Positions 7,567 through 15,496 of a DNA stretch of 24,578 nucleotides are shown here, piece after piece. A program made the translations under genes and the position numbers. Numbering within the stretch: the stretch's first letter is position 1; each line of letters starts with the position of its first letter. Source of the DNA: CABHOJ01 sp965649545 (GTDB taxonomy: Bacteria > Pseudomonadota > Gammaproteobacteria > Burkholderiales > Methylophilaceae); the NCBI GenBank assembly GCA_965649545.1, contig CBFGLF010000008.1, positions 1 through 24,578 of the forward strand, given 5' to 3'. The notes under the pieces were generated by a model that saw nothing but the letters and a program-made list of their open reading frames with translations, was not told the origin of the DNA and ran no database searches.

Positions 7567-10149
7567 ATGTCACCAGAGCAGGTCTTTTCCGCGTCGGATA
7601 AACCAGCGCTGAATTGGCGCAAGCGCCTGCTCGACCAGCAACAGGTGTTGCGCGAAGACTTCATGCGTCGCGAAGACACCTCCGCCATGCTGCGCCAGCA
7701 TTGCAAACTGGTAGATGGCCTGCTGCGCGACCTGTGGACCACTTCAGCCATCTCTCCCAGTTTTTGCCTGATCGCCGTCGGCGGTTACGGCCGAGGCGAG
7801 TTATTCCCCTATTCCGATGTCGACTTGCTCTTCCTGCTGCCTGACGGCATCGATAGCGAGCATGAACGATCCATCGAAGCGTTGATCGGCGTGTTGTGGG
7901 ATATCGGCTTGGCGGTCGGCCATAGCGTGCGCAATCTCTCTGAATGTATCGAAGAGGCTGCCAAGGACGTCACAGTGCAGACCAATCTTTCCGAGGCCAG
8001 ATTGCTGATTGGCGACACGAAGCTCTACAAGGCCTTTGAATCGGCTATGCAGGTGGCGATGCAGCCGCAGGCGTTCTTCGAAGCCAAGCTCAAAGAGCAG
8101 GAGCAGCGCCACGCCAAATTCAACGATACCTCTTACAACCTTGAACCAAACATCAAGGAGAGCCCGGGCGGACTGCGCGATCTGCAGAACGTACTCTGGA
8201 TAGCGAACAGCATGGGCTTCGGCGACTGCTGGTCCGCATTGGCGAGACACGGGCTCATCACCCCTCTCGAAGCCAGACAGATAAGACGACACGAGCGCCA
8301 CTTGCAAACCTTGCGTGTGCGCTTGCATTACCTGGCGAAACGACGTGAAGACCGACTGCTGTTCGACTTCCAGAACGACCTCGCCAAGGAATTGGGCTAT
8401 GAGAGCAGCAAACGTCGCCGTGCCAGCGAACAGCTCATGAACGGGTTCTACCGCAGCGCGAAATTCGTTGGCCTGATGAATGAGATCCTGTTGCAGACCC
8501 TGCGCGAGCATCTACACCCGGAAGAACACTCGGTGACACGCCTCAATAGCCGATTCGAGATCAGGAACGGCCAGCTCGATATCAGCTCCACCTCGGTATT
8601 CCAGCGCCAGCCATCCTCCATCCTGGAGAGCTTCCTGCAGATGCAGCAACATCCGGAGCTGCAAGGCATGAGCGCCAACCTGCTACGCACCATGCATCGG
8701 GTCAGGAACCTGGTCAACCGCGACTTCCGGCAAGACCCGAAGAACAAGACGCTGTTCCTCAAGATCCTGCAGCAACCACAGGGCATCACCCATGCGCTGC
8801 GTCGCATGAACCGCTACGGCATCCTCGGTAATTACATCCCCGCCTTCGGCCGCATCGTCGGCCAGATGCAACATGACCTGTTCCATGTCTACACAGTAGA
8901 TGAACATATCCTCAATGTGTTGCGCAATCTGCGGCGGTTCGCCATCCCCAGGTTCAATCACGAGTTCCCGCTCTGCAGCAAGCTGTTCGCGGGCTTCGAC
9001 AAGCCTTACCTGCTCTACCTCGGTGCCCTGTTCCACGACATCGCCAAAGGTCGCGGCGGCGATCATTCCACGCTCGGTACCGTCGACGCGCGCCGTTTCT
9101 GCAGACTGCATGGCATGCCGAAAGCCGATGGCGAGCTGGTGGCATGGCTGGTCGAAGCGCATCTGGTCATGTCGAGCACCGCACAAAAATCCGACTTGTC
9201 GGATCCGGCGGTGATCCAGGGCTTCGCCAACTTCGTCGGTAACGAACGTCGCCTGATCGCGCTCTACCTGCTGACCGTCGCCGATATCCGCGGCACCAGC
9301 CCGAAAGTCTGGAACGCATGGAAAGCCAAGCTGCTGGAGAACCTCTTCCTCGCGTCGCAAAGACTGCTACGAGGCTCCGCGGGGGACGCCGACGCAGAGG
9401 TCATGGAGCGTCAGCGTAACGCCATCTCCACGCTGAACTACTATGGGCTCAAGGACGCAGCCTACGAACCACTCTGGCAGAAACTGGGCCGGCAGTATTT
9501 CCTGCGTCACGACGCACAGGAGATCGCATGGCACACGCGCTTGCTGGTCACCCACCTCGACACCCAGACCCCGATCGTGCGGGCACGCCTGAGTCCGGCC
9601 GGGGATGGCATCCAGACCCTGATCTATACACGGGACCGTGATGACCTGTTCGCCCGCATCTGCGATTTCTTCGACCGCATCGGCTACACCATCGTCGAGG
9701 CCAAGATCCATACGACGCAGCACGACTATGCGCTGGATACCTTCCTGGTCCTGGATAACAGCGATAAATCCGTACGCTATCGTGATCTGCTCAATTACAT
9801 CGAATTCGAACTGACGCAAAAGCTACTGTCCGAGGCCGCCCTCGAGTACCGCGCCCAAGGCCGCATCAGCCGCCAGGTGAAGCACATGCCCATCTCGGCC
9901 AGCGTGCACATTCGCCAGGAGCCGGAATCGAGCAACCATACACTGGAGATCATCGCAGGCGACCGCCCTGGCCTGCTCTCCCGTATCGCGCACACCCTGC
10001 TGGAACACGGCGTGCACCTGCAAACAGCCAAGATCAACACGCTGGGCAACCGGGCCGAAGATACCTTCCTCATCACCGGTAAAGCCTCACAGAAACTTTC
10101 CGACGCGACTCTCCAACACCTGGAGACGACCCTGCTCTCCCAGTTTTGA
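7567..10149 (+). CDS. glnD: Bifunctional uridylyltransferase/uridylyl-removing enzyme (PII nitrogen sensor)
   Basis: Senses glutamine and uridylylates or deuridylylates PII proteins, controlling glutamine synthetase and nitrogen regulation. At 860 aa (E. coli 890) all domains are visible in order. The nucleotidyltransferase motif GGYGRGELFPYSDVD lies at 72-86 with D84 and D86. The central helical region includes NIKESPGGLRD (about 195-205). The HD phosphohydrolase domain has LGALFHDIAKG (H490, D491). Two C-terminal ACT domains follow, about 686-760 and 792-860, the second with AGDRPGLLSRIA. The start directly follows the map stop; no strong Shine-Dalgarno is visible, suggesting reinitiation. 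The gene ends 12 nt before a strong terminator. Confidence 0.97.
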   Translation: MSPEQVFSASDKPALNWRKRLLDQQQVLREDFMRREDTSAMLRQHCKLVDGLLRDLWTTSAISPSFCLIAVGGYGRGELFPYSDVDLLFLLPDGIDSEHERSIEALIGVLWDIGLAVGHSVRNLSECIEEAAKDVTVQTNLSEARLLIGDTKLYKAFESAMQVAMQPQAFFEAKLKEQEQRHAKFNDTSYNLEPNIKESPGGLRDLQNVLWIANSMGFGDCWSALARHGLITPLEARQIRRHERHLQTLRVRLHYLAKRREDRLLFDFQNDLAKELGYESSKRRRASEQLMNGFYRSAKFVGLMNEILLQTLREHLHPEEHSVTRLNSRFEIRNGQLDISSTSVFQRQPSSILESFLQMQQHPELQGMSANLLRTMHRVRNLVNRDFRQDPKNKTLFLKILQQPQGITHALRRMNRYGILGNYIPAFGRIVGQMQHDLFHVYTVDEHILNVLRNLRRFAIPRFNHEFPLCSKLFAGFDKPYLLYLGALFHDIAKGRGGDHSTLGTVDARRFCRLHGMPKADGELVAWLVEAHLVMSSTAQKSDLSDPAVIQGFANFVGNERRLIALYLLTVADIRGTSPKVWNAWKAKLLENLFLASQRLLRGSAGDADAEVMERQRNAISTLNYYGLKDAAYEPLWQKLGRQYFLRHDAQEIAWHTRLLVTHLDTQTPIVRARLSPAGDGIQTLIYTRDRDDLFARICDFFDRIGYTIVEAKIHTTQHDYALDTFLVLDNSDKSVRYRDLLNYIEFELTQKLLSEAALEYRAQGRISRQVKHMPISASVHIRQEPESSNHTLEIIAGDRPGLLSRIAHTLLEHGVHLQTAKINTLGNRAEDTFLITGKASQKLSDATLQHLETTLLSQF

Positions 10150-10161
10150 ACGAGTGACAGA

Positions 10162-10195
10162 CAAAATAAAACCCGCCGAGGCGGGTTTTATTTTG
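10162..10195. terminator. Bidirectional intrinsic terminator between glnD and cupin gene
   Basis: A 15-bp perfect stem (CAAAATAAAACCCGC pairing with GCGGGTTTTATTTTG) closes on a CGAG loop. The arms give an A-rich 5' side and T-rich 3' side on both strands, so it can terminate glnD (plus) and the convergent cupin gene (minus). It lies 12 bp after the glnD stop and 13 bp from the cupin stop. Confidence 0.9.
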
Positions 10196-10208
10196 CTGCA
10201 AGTCGGGA

Positions 10209-10484
10209 TTAACCGTGCTTGTAGTGCTTGCGCAGTGGCTTGACCACTTCCCAGTTGGTATCCAGACCGGCAGGGAATACCACCAAGTCACCTGGAACGA
10301 TACGGACTGGCTCGCCACCCTTAGGTGTGACGATGATTTCGCCTTCCAGCACGTAAGCGGTTTCCTTGATACCGAAATCCAGTGGGAATTTGGAAACTTC
10401 CTTCTCCCAGATGGACCAGCTGGAAACGCCCAGTTGCTTCAGTTTCTCTTCACTCGGGTTATGTTCTACAGTGATTTGGCTCAT
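10209..10484 (-). CDS. Small cupin-fold protein (DUF861/Cupin_3-like), function unknown
   Basis: A 91-aa single-domain protein. Residues about 40-83 read as a minimal cupin barrel: KETAYVLEGEIIVTP, then GGEPVRIVPGDLVVFPAGLDTNW and a VVKPLRKHY tail, resembling the Cupin_3 group related to the ureidoglycine aminohydrolase cupin domain. The canonical metal-binding HxH and the second-motif His are absent (ETAYV and LDTNW instead), so metal-dependent catalysis in the usual way is unlikely. The start ATG has AAGGAA 4 nt upstream. It stands alone between tRNA-Ser and the glnD terminator, behind an AT-rich inverted repeat that may be its operator. The family assignment is fairly safe; the substrate and role are unknown. 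Confidence 0.85.
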   Translation of the reverse strand: MSQITVEHNPSEEKLKQLGVSSWSIWEKEVSKFPLDFGIKETAYVLEGEIIVTPKGGEPVRIVPGDLVVFPAGLDTNWEVVKPLRKHYKHG

Positions 10485-10519
10485 GCTATTCCTTAAGCTT
10501 GATGATTAAAAATATTGAT

Positions 10520-10547
10520 AAGTTATATTAATTATCCAATATAACTT
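10520..10547. repeat. AT-rich perfect inverted repeat upstream of cupin gene / downstream of tRNA-Ser
   Basis: AAGTTATATT (10520-10529), an 8-bp spacer and AATATAACTT (10538-10547) form a perfect 10+10 bp dyad in an AT-rich island (10485-10565) between GC-rich genes. It lies 35 bp upstream of the cupin ATG. On the minus strand TTGGAT, 17 bp, AATATT could serve as a weak promoter overlapping the dyad, which would make it an operator. Alternatively, because ATCAATATTTTT follows it, it could form an AU-rich hairpin terminating tRNA-Ser. The sequence does not decide between these. Confidence 0.6.
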
Positions 10548-10564
10548 TATGATTTATATTGAAT

Positions 10565-10654
10565 TGGCGGAAGCGGTGAGATTCGAACTCACGGTGGGCG
10601 TGAACCCACGACAGTTTTCAAGACTGTTGCATTCAACCACTCTGCCACGCTTCC
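10565..10654 (-). tRNA. tRNA-Ser (anticodon UGA), CCA encoded
   Basis: 90-nt class II tRNA on the minus strand. The acceptor stem GGAAGCG pairs with CGCTTCC, followed by discriminator G and an encoded CCA. The D-arm region is GGCAGAGTGGTTGAATGC. The anticodon stem ACAGT/ACTGT encloses the loop CTTGAAA with anticodon TGA (plus-strand 10618-10620), which reads UCN serine codons. A long variable arm (GTGGG/CCCAC) and the T-arm GTGAG-TTCGAAT-CTCAC are typical of tRNA-Ser. It lies 62 bp after def on the same strand. A TAAAAT hexamer with a GC-rich discriminator at 10701-10706 could be its -10, but no good -35 is seen. Confidence 0.95.
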
Positions 10655-10716
10655 CAGGATCGCCGCCGAATGTGTCTTGCGGCAACCGTTCGAGGCGCGC
10701 ATTTTAACACAGATGC

Positions 10717-11250
10717 TCAGTCATCCTGTACATCCATGCCCGGGAACAGCACGTCGGTGAAGCCGAAACTGGCCAGGTCGCGTATTCGCATGGGGTAGAG
10801 GATGCCATCCAGGTGATCGCATTCATGCTGGACGACCCTGGCATGGAATCCGCTGACCAGACGGTCGATCGGTTTGCCGTACTGATCGTATCCGGTGTAA
10901 TGCAATCGCTCATAGCGCGGCACGATGCCACGCATGCCGGGTACGGATAGGCAGCCCTCCCATCCGTCTTCCATCTCCTTGCCTACAGGACTGAGCACTG
11001 GATTCACCAGGACGGTATAGGGCACCTCTTCCGCATCCGGGTATCGAGGGTTCTTGCCGACACCGAAGATGACCACACGCAGGCTGACCCCGATCTGCGG
11101 CGCAGCGATGCCTGCGCCGTTCATGTGTTCCATGGTGTCTTCCATGTCTTTGATCAGGGCATGGAGCTCAGGCGTATCGAACCTCTCGACCGGCGCCGCT
11201 TTCTGCAGCAGCACGGGATCGCCCATTCTCAATACGGTTCTAATCGCCAT
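10717..11250 (-). CDS. def: Peptide deformylase
   Basis: Removes the formyl group from N-formyl-Met of nascent proteins using Fe2+; acts before Map. The 177-aa protein has the three deformylase motifs: GAGIAAPQIG (45-54), EGCLSVPG (98-105; metal ligand C100) and QHECDHLDG (141-149; H142, E143, H146). The sequence is slightly longer than E. coli Def (169) and ends in an acidic tail. The ATG at 11248-11250 lies inside the 3' end of the upstream phosphorylase gene (11-nt overlap), with AGGTGG about 9 nt upstream. It is not next to fmt as in many bacteria; its partner here is the mtnP-like gene. Confidence 0.96.
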   Translation of the reverse strand: MAIRTVLRMGDPVLLQKAAPVERFDTPELHALIKDMEDTMEHMNGAGIAAPQIGVSLRVVIFGVGKNPRYPDAEEVPYTVLVNPVLSPVGKEMEDGWEGCLSVPGMRGIVPRYERLHYTGYDQYGKPIDRLVSGFHARVVQHECDHLDGILYPMRIRDLASFGFTDVLFPGMDVQDD

Positions 11251-11986
11251 GAAGGATCACCACCTGTTCGATGAGGTTACGTACGCGCTGCATGGTGGCA
11301 TCGAGCACGGCGCCGATCTCTTCGTACTTGATGCCATGCAGGCTGTTGCCACGCCCTGCCGCGTAATTGGCCACCGGGCAGAATGCGGCATAGCTGACAT
11401 CGAGCTCGCGTGCCAGCGCTGCTTCCGGCATCCCGGTCATACCGACCATGGTGGCGCCATCGCGCTCCAGCCGGTTGATCTCGGCAGCGGTCTCGAGGCG
11501 CGGCCCTTGGACACAGGCATAGACACCGCCATCGATCAGGGATTCATTGGCCTTGATGCCCGCCTCCTTGCACAGCTCCCGCAGGCGTGGACAATAAGGC
11601 TCGGTGAAATCGATGTGGCGCACAGGCGCATCCACTCCGTCGTGGAAGGTATTTTTGCGTCCGGTGGTGTAGTCGATGATCTGATTCGGGATGGCGATGC
11701 TGCCCGGCGTAAGGGACTCGTGGATGCCGCCAACGGTGGCGACAGCGACGATATCCTTGATACCTTCGGAATGCAGCGCCCACAGGTTGGCGCGATAATT
11801 CACCGCATGCGGCGGGATGGTATGTCCATTGCCATGGCGTGCCAGGAAGACCACGGCATGCCCGCAGATCTCGCCGTAAGTCAGCGGGCCCGAGGGTTCC
11901 CCAAAAGGCGTGCGTATGAGTTGACGCCGGATGATATGAAGATTCGCTAATTGGGTGAGCCCCGTACCGCCGATGATGCCGAGCAT
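11240..11986 (-). CDS. Probable S-methyl-5'-thioinosine phosphorylase (MTAP/PNP family)
   Basis: Purine-nucleoside phosphorylase family enzyme of 248 aa. Seen: phosphate-binding GGTGL (6-10), ARHGNGHTIPPHAVNYRAN (49-67), VGGIHE (85-90), ACVQGPRLETAAEI (157-170) and GMTGMPEAALARE (182-194). At the base-recognition position it has Asn (N207 in VANYAAG) rather than the Asp usual in methylthioadenosine phosphorylases. In this family Asn goes with 6-oxopurines, so the likely substrate is methylthioinosine from deaminated methylthioadenosine, as for Pseudomonas PA3004. This is family inference, not proof. The ATG at 11984-11986 is preferred (AGGA 9 nt upstream, family-like MLGIIGGTG start) over an in-frame ATG 19 codons earlier. 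Overlaps def by 11 nt. Confidence 0.88.
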   Translation of the reverse strand: MLGIIGGTGLTQLANLHIIRRQLIRTPFGEPSGPLTYGEICGHAVVFLARHGNGHTIPPHAVNYRANLWALHSEGIKDIVAVATVGGIHESLTPGSIAIPNQIIDYTTGRKNTFHDGVDAPVRHIDFTEPYCPRLRELCKEAGIKANESLIDGGVYACVQGPRLETAAEINRLERDGATMVGMTGMPEAALARELDVSYAAFCPVANYAAGRGNSLHGIKYEEIGAVLDATMQRVRNLIEQVVILHGD

Positions 11987-12076
11987 GGATCTTGTTCCTG
12001 GATGAAGTATGGACTGGATTGTAGCGCAAACTTCCTGATTCATGGCTCAGCCATCTGTGGCATACTTAGCCGCGAT

Positions 12077-12934
12077 ATGGATATCTCGAACTCGCATGCC
12101 GTGACGCGCGACAGCCTGGCGCTCGCTCAATCCCACTATGAAAATTTCCCTGTCGCTTCCGCGCTTTTGCCAAGGCATCTGCGGGAGCCCATCGGGCTCA
12201 TCTATTCCTTCGCCAGGCAAGCCGATGATTTTGCGGACGAAGGCGATCTCACGCAGGCACAACGGCTGGCCTTGCTTGATGGCTTCAAACAGGAGCTCGA
12301 CCGTATCCAGGCTGGAGAAGTGCCGCAGACCGAATTCTTCGTCACCCTGCAAGCGATGATCGCAGAGCGGAAATTGCCGCTGGAACCTTTCTATGACTTG
12401 CTGGACGCATTCAGCCAGGATGTGGTGAAAGGCCGTTACGAGAATTTCGGTGAGGTCATCGACTACTGCCGCCGCTCCGCCAACCCTATCGGCCGCCTGT
12501 TGCTGCACCTCTACGGCATGGCGACGCCCCGGAACCTCGGCATGGCGGATGCCATCTGCTCTGCGTTACAGATCATCAATTTCCTGCAGGATGTCGCCAT
12601 CGACTACAAGAAGGACCGGATCTATTTCCCACTGGACGAGATGCGCAAGTTCAACATCACCGAGGCCCAGATCGCCAATGGCGACACGAGTGGGCCCTGG
12701 AGCATGTTCATGCAATTCCAGCTCAACCGCACACGCCGACTACTGCAGTCGGGTGCGCCCCTCGGCCTGGTGCTTCCCGGACGAATCGGTCTTGAGATGC
12801 GCACCATCATCGCCGGTGGCGAGCGTATCCTGCACAAGCTGCACAAATCTCGCGGCGACATGTTCCATCACCGCCCGACGCTCAAACCCTGGGATTGGGG
12901 ATATATGCTCTACCGTGCCGTGAGGGCGAAATGA
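12077..12934 (+). CDS. hpnC: Squalene synthase-like HpnC (presqualene diphosphate to hydroxysqualene)
   Basis: Trans-isoprenyl diphosphate synthase-fold protein of 285 aa. In the three-enzyme bacterial route, HpnD joins two farnesyl diphosphates to presqualene diphosphate, HpnC converts this to hydroxysqualene, and HpnE reduces it to squalene, usually for hopanoids. Visible: first Asp-rich motif D50-DFAD-E (50-55), Tyr/Arg-rich YCRRSANPIGRLLL (130-143), and second Asp-rich motif DVAID (172-176) followed by KKDRIYFP. The ATG at 12077 matches where HpnC homology starts; no Shine-Dalgarno is visible and a TGG-CATACT extended -10-like element lies at 12058-12066. An in-frame upstream ATG at 11951 would overlap mtnP antisense and looks spurious. 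The end overlaps hpnD by ATGA. Confidence 0.94.
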   Translation: MDISNSHAVTRDSLALAQSHYENFPVASALLPRHLREPIGLIYSFARQADDFADEGDLTQAQRLALLDGFKQELDRIQAGEVPQTEFFVTLQAMIAERKLPLEPFYDLLDAFSQDVVKGRYENFGEVIDYCRRSANPIGRLLLHLYGMATPRNLGMADAICSALQIINFLQDVAIDYKKDRIYFPLDEMRKFNITEAQIANGDTSGPWSMFMQFQLNRTRRLLQSGAPLGLVLPGRIGLEMRTIIAGGERILHKLHKSRGDMFHHRPTLKPWDWGYMLYRAVRAK

Positions 12935-13767
12935 GTCCGCAAGAATATTGCCAGAGCAAAGCCGCCGCCAGCGGCTCCAGCTTCTACTACAGTTTCATGT
13001 TCCTGCCGACGCTGAAGCGTGAGGCCATCACCGCGCTGTATGCCTTCTGCCGTGAAGTCGATGATATTGCCGACGAATGTCATGACATCAACATCGCCCG
13101 CACCAAGCTCGCCTGGTGGCGGGCCGAGATCGCCAATCTCTATCAGGGCAAGCCACAACACCCGGTGAGCAAGGCGCTCGCCCCGGCCATCGGTCGTTAC
13201 AACCTGAGCGAAGAACACTTCCAGGAGATCATCGACGGCATGGAGATGGACCTGGACCAGAACCGTTACGCCGATTTCAAGCAATTACAGCTCTATTGCT
13301 ACCGTGTGGCCAGTGTCGTCGGCCTGTTGTCGGTGGAGATCTTCGGTTACCGCAATCGCAACACCCTGAAATATGCCCATGACCTGGGGCTGGCCTTCCA
13401 GTTGACCAATATCATCCGCGACGTCGGCGAAGACGCCCGACGGGATCGTATCTACCTGCCGCTCGACGAACTGGCGAATTTCGGCGTGACCGAAAGCGAT
13501 ATCCTGCAAGGGCGAGAATCTGAGCAGGTTAGAAAGCTGCTGGATTTCCAGATCGAACGCGCGACCGGCTTCTACGAACGGGCACTGAACGAGCTGCCTG
13601 CCGAAGATCGCAAGACCCAACGTACCGGCCTCATCATGGCGGCTATCTATCGCACCATCCTGGATGAGATCAAGGCCGACGGTGCGCAGAGGGTACTGAA
13701 CTCACGCACATCGCTGACCCCGATTCGCAAGCTCTGGCTGGCATGCCTCACATGGATGCGGACCTGA
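12931..13767 (+). CDS. hpnD: Presqualene diphosphate synthase HpnD
   Basis: Condenses two farnesyl diphosphates to presqualene diphosphate, the first step of the HpnCDE squalene route. The 278-aa protein has both Mg-binding Asp-rich motifs: REVDDIADEC (D44, D45, D48) and RDVGEDARRDRIYLP (D164, D168), plus the CYRVASVVGLLS substrate segment (123-134) and AFQLTNIIRD helix. The ATG at 12931 is taken because it forms the 4-nt ATGA overlap with hpnC and has GAGGG upstream; a start 12 codons earlier would lie within hpnC. Its 3' end overlaps the hpnE start by 25 nt, consistent with a tightly coupled operon. Confidence 0.95.
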   Translation: MSPQEYCQSKAAASGSSFYYSFMFLPTLKREAITALYAFCREVDDIADECHDINIARTKLAWWRAEIANLYQGKPQHPVSKALAPAIGRYNLSEEHFQEIIDGMEMDLDQNRYADFKQLQLYCYRVASVVGLLSVEIFGYRNRNTLKYAHDLGLAFQLTNIIRDVGEDARRDRIYLPLDELANFGVTESDILQGRESEQVRKLLDFQIERATGFYERALNELPAEDRKTQRTGLIMAAIYRTILDEIKADGAQRVLNSRTSLTPIRKLWLACLTWMRT

Positions 13768-15089
13768 CCCCTTCACCGGCGACTCATGTCGCTGTCATCG
13801 GCGGTGGGTGCGCTGGCCTTGCAGCCGCTACCAGGCTCGTCCAGCAAGGCCTTCAGGTCACCTTGTATGAGTCCAGCCCACAGCTCGGTGGCCGTGCACG
13901 CGGCCTGGACTGGAAAGGCCAGCGTCTGGACAATGGTCAGCATATCCTGCTCGGTGCTTACCGCGACACGCTGGGCCTCATGCAACTTGCAGGGGTCGAT
14001 ATGTCGCAGGCATTGTTGCGCTTGCCGCTACAACTGGTGATGCATCGACGATTCCAACTCGAAGCCTTCAAATATTTGCCTGCGCCGCTGCATGTTCTCG
14101 CAGGCTTACTGAGCGCGCAGGGTCTGAGCTGGAAGGAACGCTGGAGCGCGATCCGTTTCATGGCATGGCTTAGGGGTATAGGCTTCCAGCTTGACCATGA
14201 CCTCCCCCTCGAGACCTTGCTCACCCAGCGCTCCCAGCCTGATGCCGTCACGCGTTGCTTGTGGGAGCCGTTATGTCTGGCTGCCTTGAATACGCCCCTG
14301 CGTGAGGCCAGCGCACAAGTCTTCCTTAACGTGTTGCGTGACAGTTTCGCCAAGGCCAAAGCCGATAGCGACATGCTGCTGCCGAAACAGGATCTAACCC
14401 GCATGCTGGCGGAGCCGTTGTCCGGTTACATACGCAGCCAAGGCGGTCAGGTTCGCCTGGGTGTCGCGATCACCGGCATACGCCATACCCCGCAGGGCTT
14501 TGAGCTGGCCACGGCGCAAGGCACAGGACGATACAGCCATGTCGTGGTCGCCACCTCCCCTTTCCGTACCGGCGAGCTATTGGCGGCATTGCCCGAGATG
14601 GGTCCTTCCCGACAGCTGATCGATGCATTGACGTACCAGCCCATCTATACCGTCTACCTGCAGTATCCGAGCGAGATCCGGCTGGATGCGCCCATGTTGG
14701 GATTCGCCGAGGGCTATGGTCAATGGGTCTTCGATCGTGGGCAGCTCTATGGTCAACATGGATTGATGGCCATCGTGATCAGCGCTGAAGGTCGACACCA
14801 GGCCATGACCCAGGAACGGCTGGCTGAGGCCGTCACCGAAGAGATGGCACAGCATTTCCCCGGTCTACCCGTGCCCCTGTGGCATAAAGTCATTGCCGAG
14901 AAACGGGCGACATTCGCCTGTACACACGACTTGCAACGACCTGCCGCGATCACTGCCGTCGCCGGACTCTACCTTGCCGGCGATTACGTGGCGGGCGATT
15001 ACCCGGCAACTATCGAAGGCGCAGTGCGAAGCGGTCTCTACTGCGCCGACCACATCATCCAACACACATTTGCAGGAGCGATCCCATGA
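13743..15089 (+). CDS. hpnE: Hydroxysqualene dehydroxylase HpnE (FAD amine-oxidase superfamily)
   Basis: Reduces hydroxysqualene to squalene. The 448-aa protein has an N-terminal Rossmann FAD site VIGGGCAGLAAAT (18-30), the GGRAR motif (49-53), the characteristic DNGQHILLGAY block (63-73), and the C-terminal FAD-contact region LYLAGDYVAGDYPATIEGA (from 409) typical of this superfamily. The start is uncertain by three codons (ATG at 13743 or 13752); both overlap hpnD and neither has a clear Shine-Dalgarno. The end overlaps the next gene by ATGA. No squalene-hopene cyclase gene lies in the window, so use of squalene for hopanoids is inferred from gene family. Confidence 0.94.
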   Translation: MPHMDADLTPSPATHVAVIGGGCAGLAAATRLVQQGLQVTLYESSPQLGGRARGLDWKGQRLDNGQHILLGAYRDTLGLMQLAGVDMSQALLRLPLQLVMHRRFQLEAFKYLPAPLHVLAGLLSAQGLSWKERWSAIRFMAWLRGIGFQLDHDLPLETLLTQRSQPDAVTRCLWEPLCLAALNTPLREASAQVFLNVLRDSFAKAKADSDMLLPKQDLTRMLAEPLSGYIRSQGGQVRLGVAITGIRHTPQGFELATAQGTGRYSHVVVATSPFRTGELLAALPEMGPSRQLIDALTYQPIYTVYLQYPSEIRLDAPMLGFAEGYGQWVFDRGQLYGQHGLMAIVISAEGRHQAMTQERLAEAVTEEMAQHFPGLPVPLWHKVIAEKRATFACTHDLQRPAAITAVAGLYLAGDYVAGDYPATIEGAVRSGLYCADHIIQHTFAGAIP

Positions 15090-15484
15090 GCGGACAACTG
15101 ACCAATTTCCTCATCCACTGGCTCGTCATGAGCCTGTCCTTGTGGGTCGCCAGCCACGTCTTCAAGGGCATATCGTTCAGTAGCCGCTCGGCGCTGCTGG
15201 TCTCCGCGCTGGTGCTGGGGTTCCTCAACGCCATCCTGCGCCCTATCCTGTTCCTGCTGACCCTGCCGCTGACCGTGATCACATTCGGCTTGTTCCTGCT
15301 GGTCATCAATGCCTTGATCATCATGTTCACAGCCAAGCTGGTCAACGGATTCAAGTTATCGGGGTTCTGGACCGCCTTCTTCGCAGGGATCTTCATCGCC
15401 ATTTTCGGCCTCTTCCTGGAATGGATGCTGCCGGGCAGCGCCCATCTGGTGGTCATTCCCTCGGCTGATACCATCAGCATCTGA
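15086..15484 (+). CDS. Small four-TM membrane protein, phage holin family 4 (PF04020-like)
   Basis: 132 aa, very hydrophobic, with four likely membrane helices at about 8-26, 35-56, 60-81 and 93-116. It carries the family pattern NAILRPILFLLTLPLTVITFG followed by LLVINALIIMF. Members are common single-copy chromosomal genes in bacteria and, despite the name, are not tied to prophage; their function is unknown. The ATG overlaps the hpnE stop (ATGA) and has AGGAG 7 nt upstream, so it is cotranslated with the squalene genes. No phage gene is nearby. A role in membrane organisation alongside hopanoids is only a guess from position. Confidence 0.85.
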   Translation: MSGQLTNFLIHWLVMSLSLWVASHVFKGISFSSRSALLVSALVLGFLNAILRPILFLLTLPLTVITFGLFLLVINALIIMFTAKLVNGFKLSGFWTAFFAGIFIAIFGLFLEWMLPGSAHLVVIPSADTISI

Positions 15485-15496
15485 TCCGGCGACGAG

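Noticed and set aside
10565..10654. tRNA-Ser as an integration site for a genomic island
   Set aside because: The tRNA is intact, its neighbours are housekeeping genes, and no integrase or repeated tRNA 3' end was seen.
12042..12054. Palindrome ATGGCT-C-AGCCAT between mtnP-like and hpnC genes
   Set aside because: Only 6+6 bp, could be chance; no repeat of it near other genes in the window. A TACAAT at 12018-12023 facing mtnP lacks a -35.
11951..12076. 42-residue N-terminal extension of hpnC from an upstream in-frame ATG
   Set aside because: It would run antisense into the mtnP-like gene and adds residues not seen in HpnC proteins.
15086..15484. Holin-like gene as a sign of prophage
   Set aside because: PF04020-type proteins are ordinary chromosomal membrane proteins; no integrase, lysin, att-like repeat or other phage gene lies nearby.
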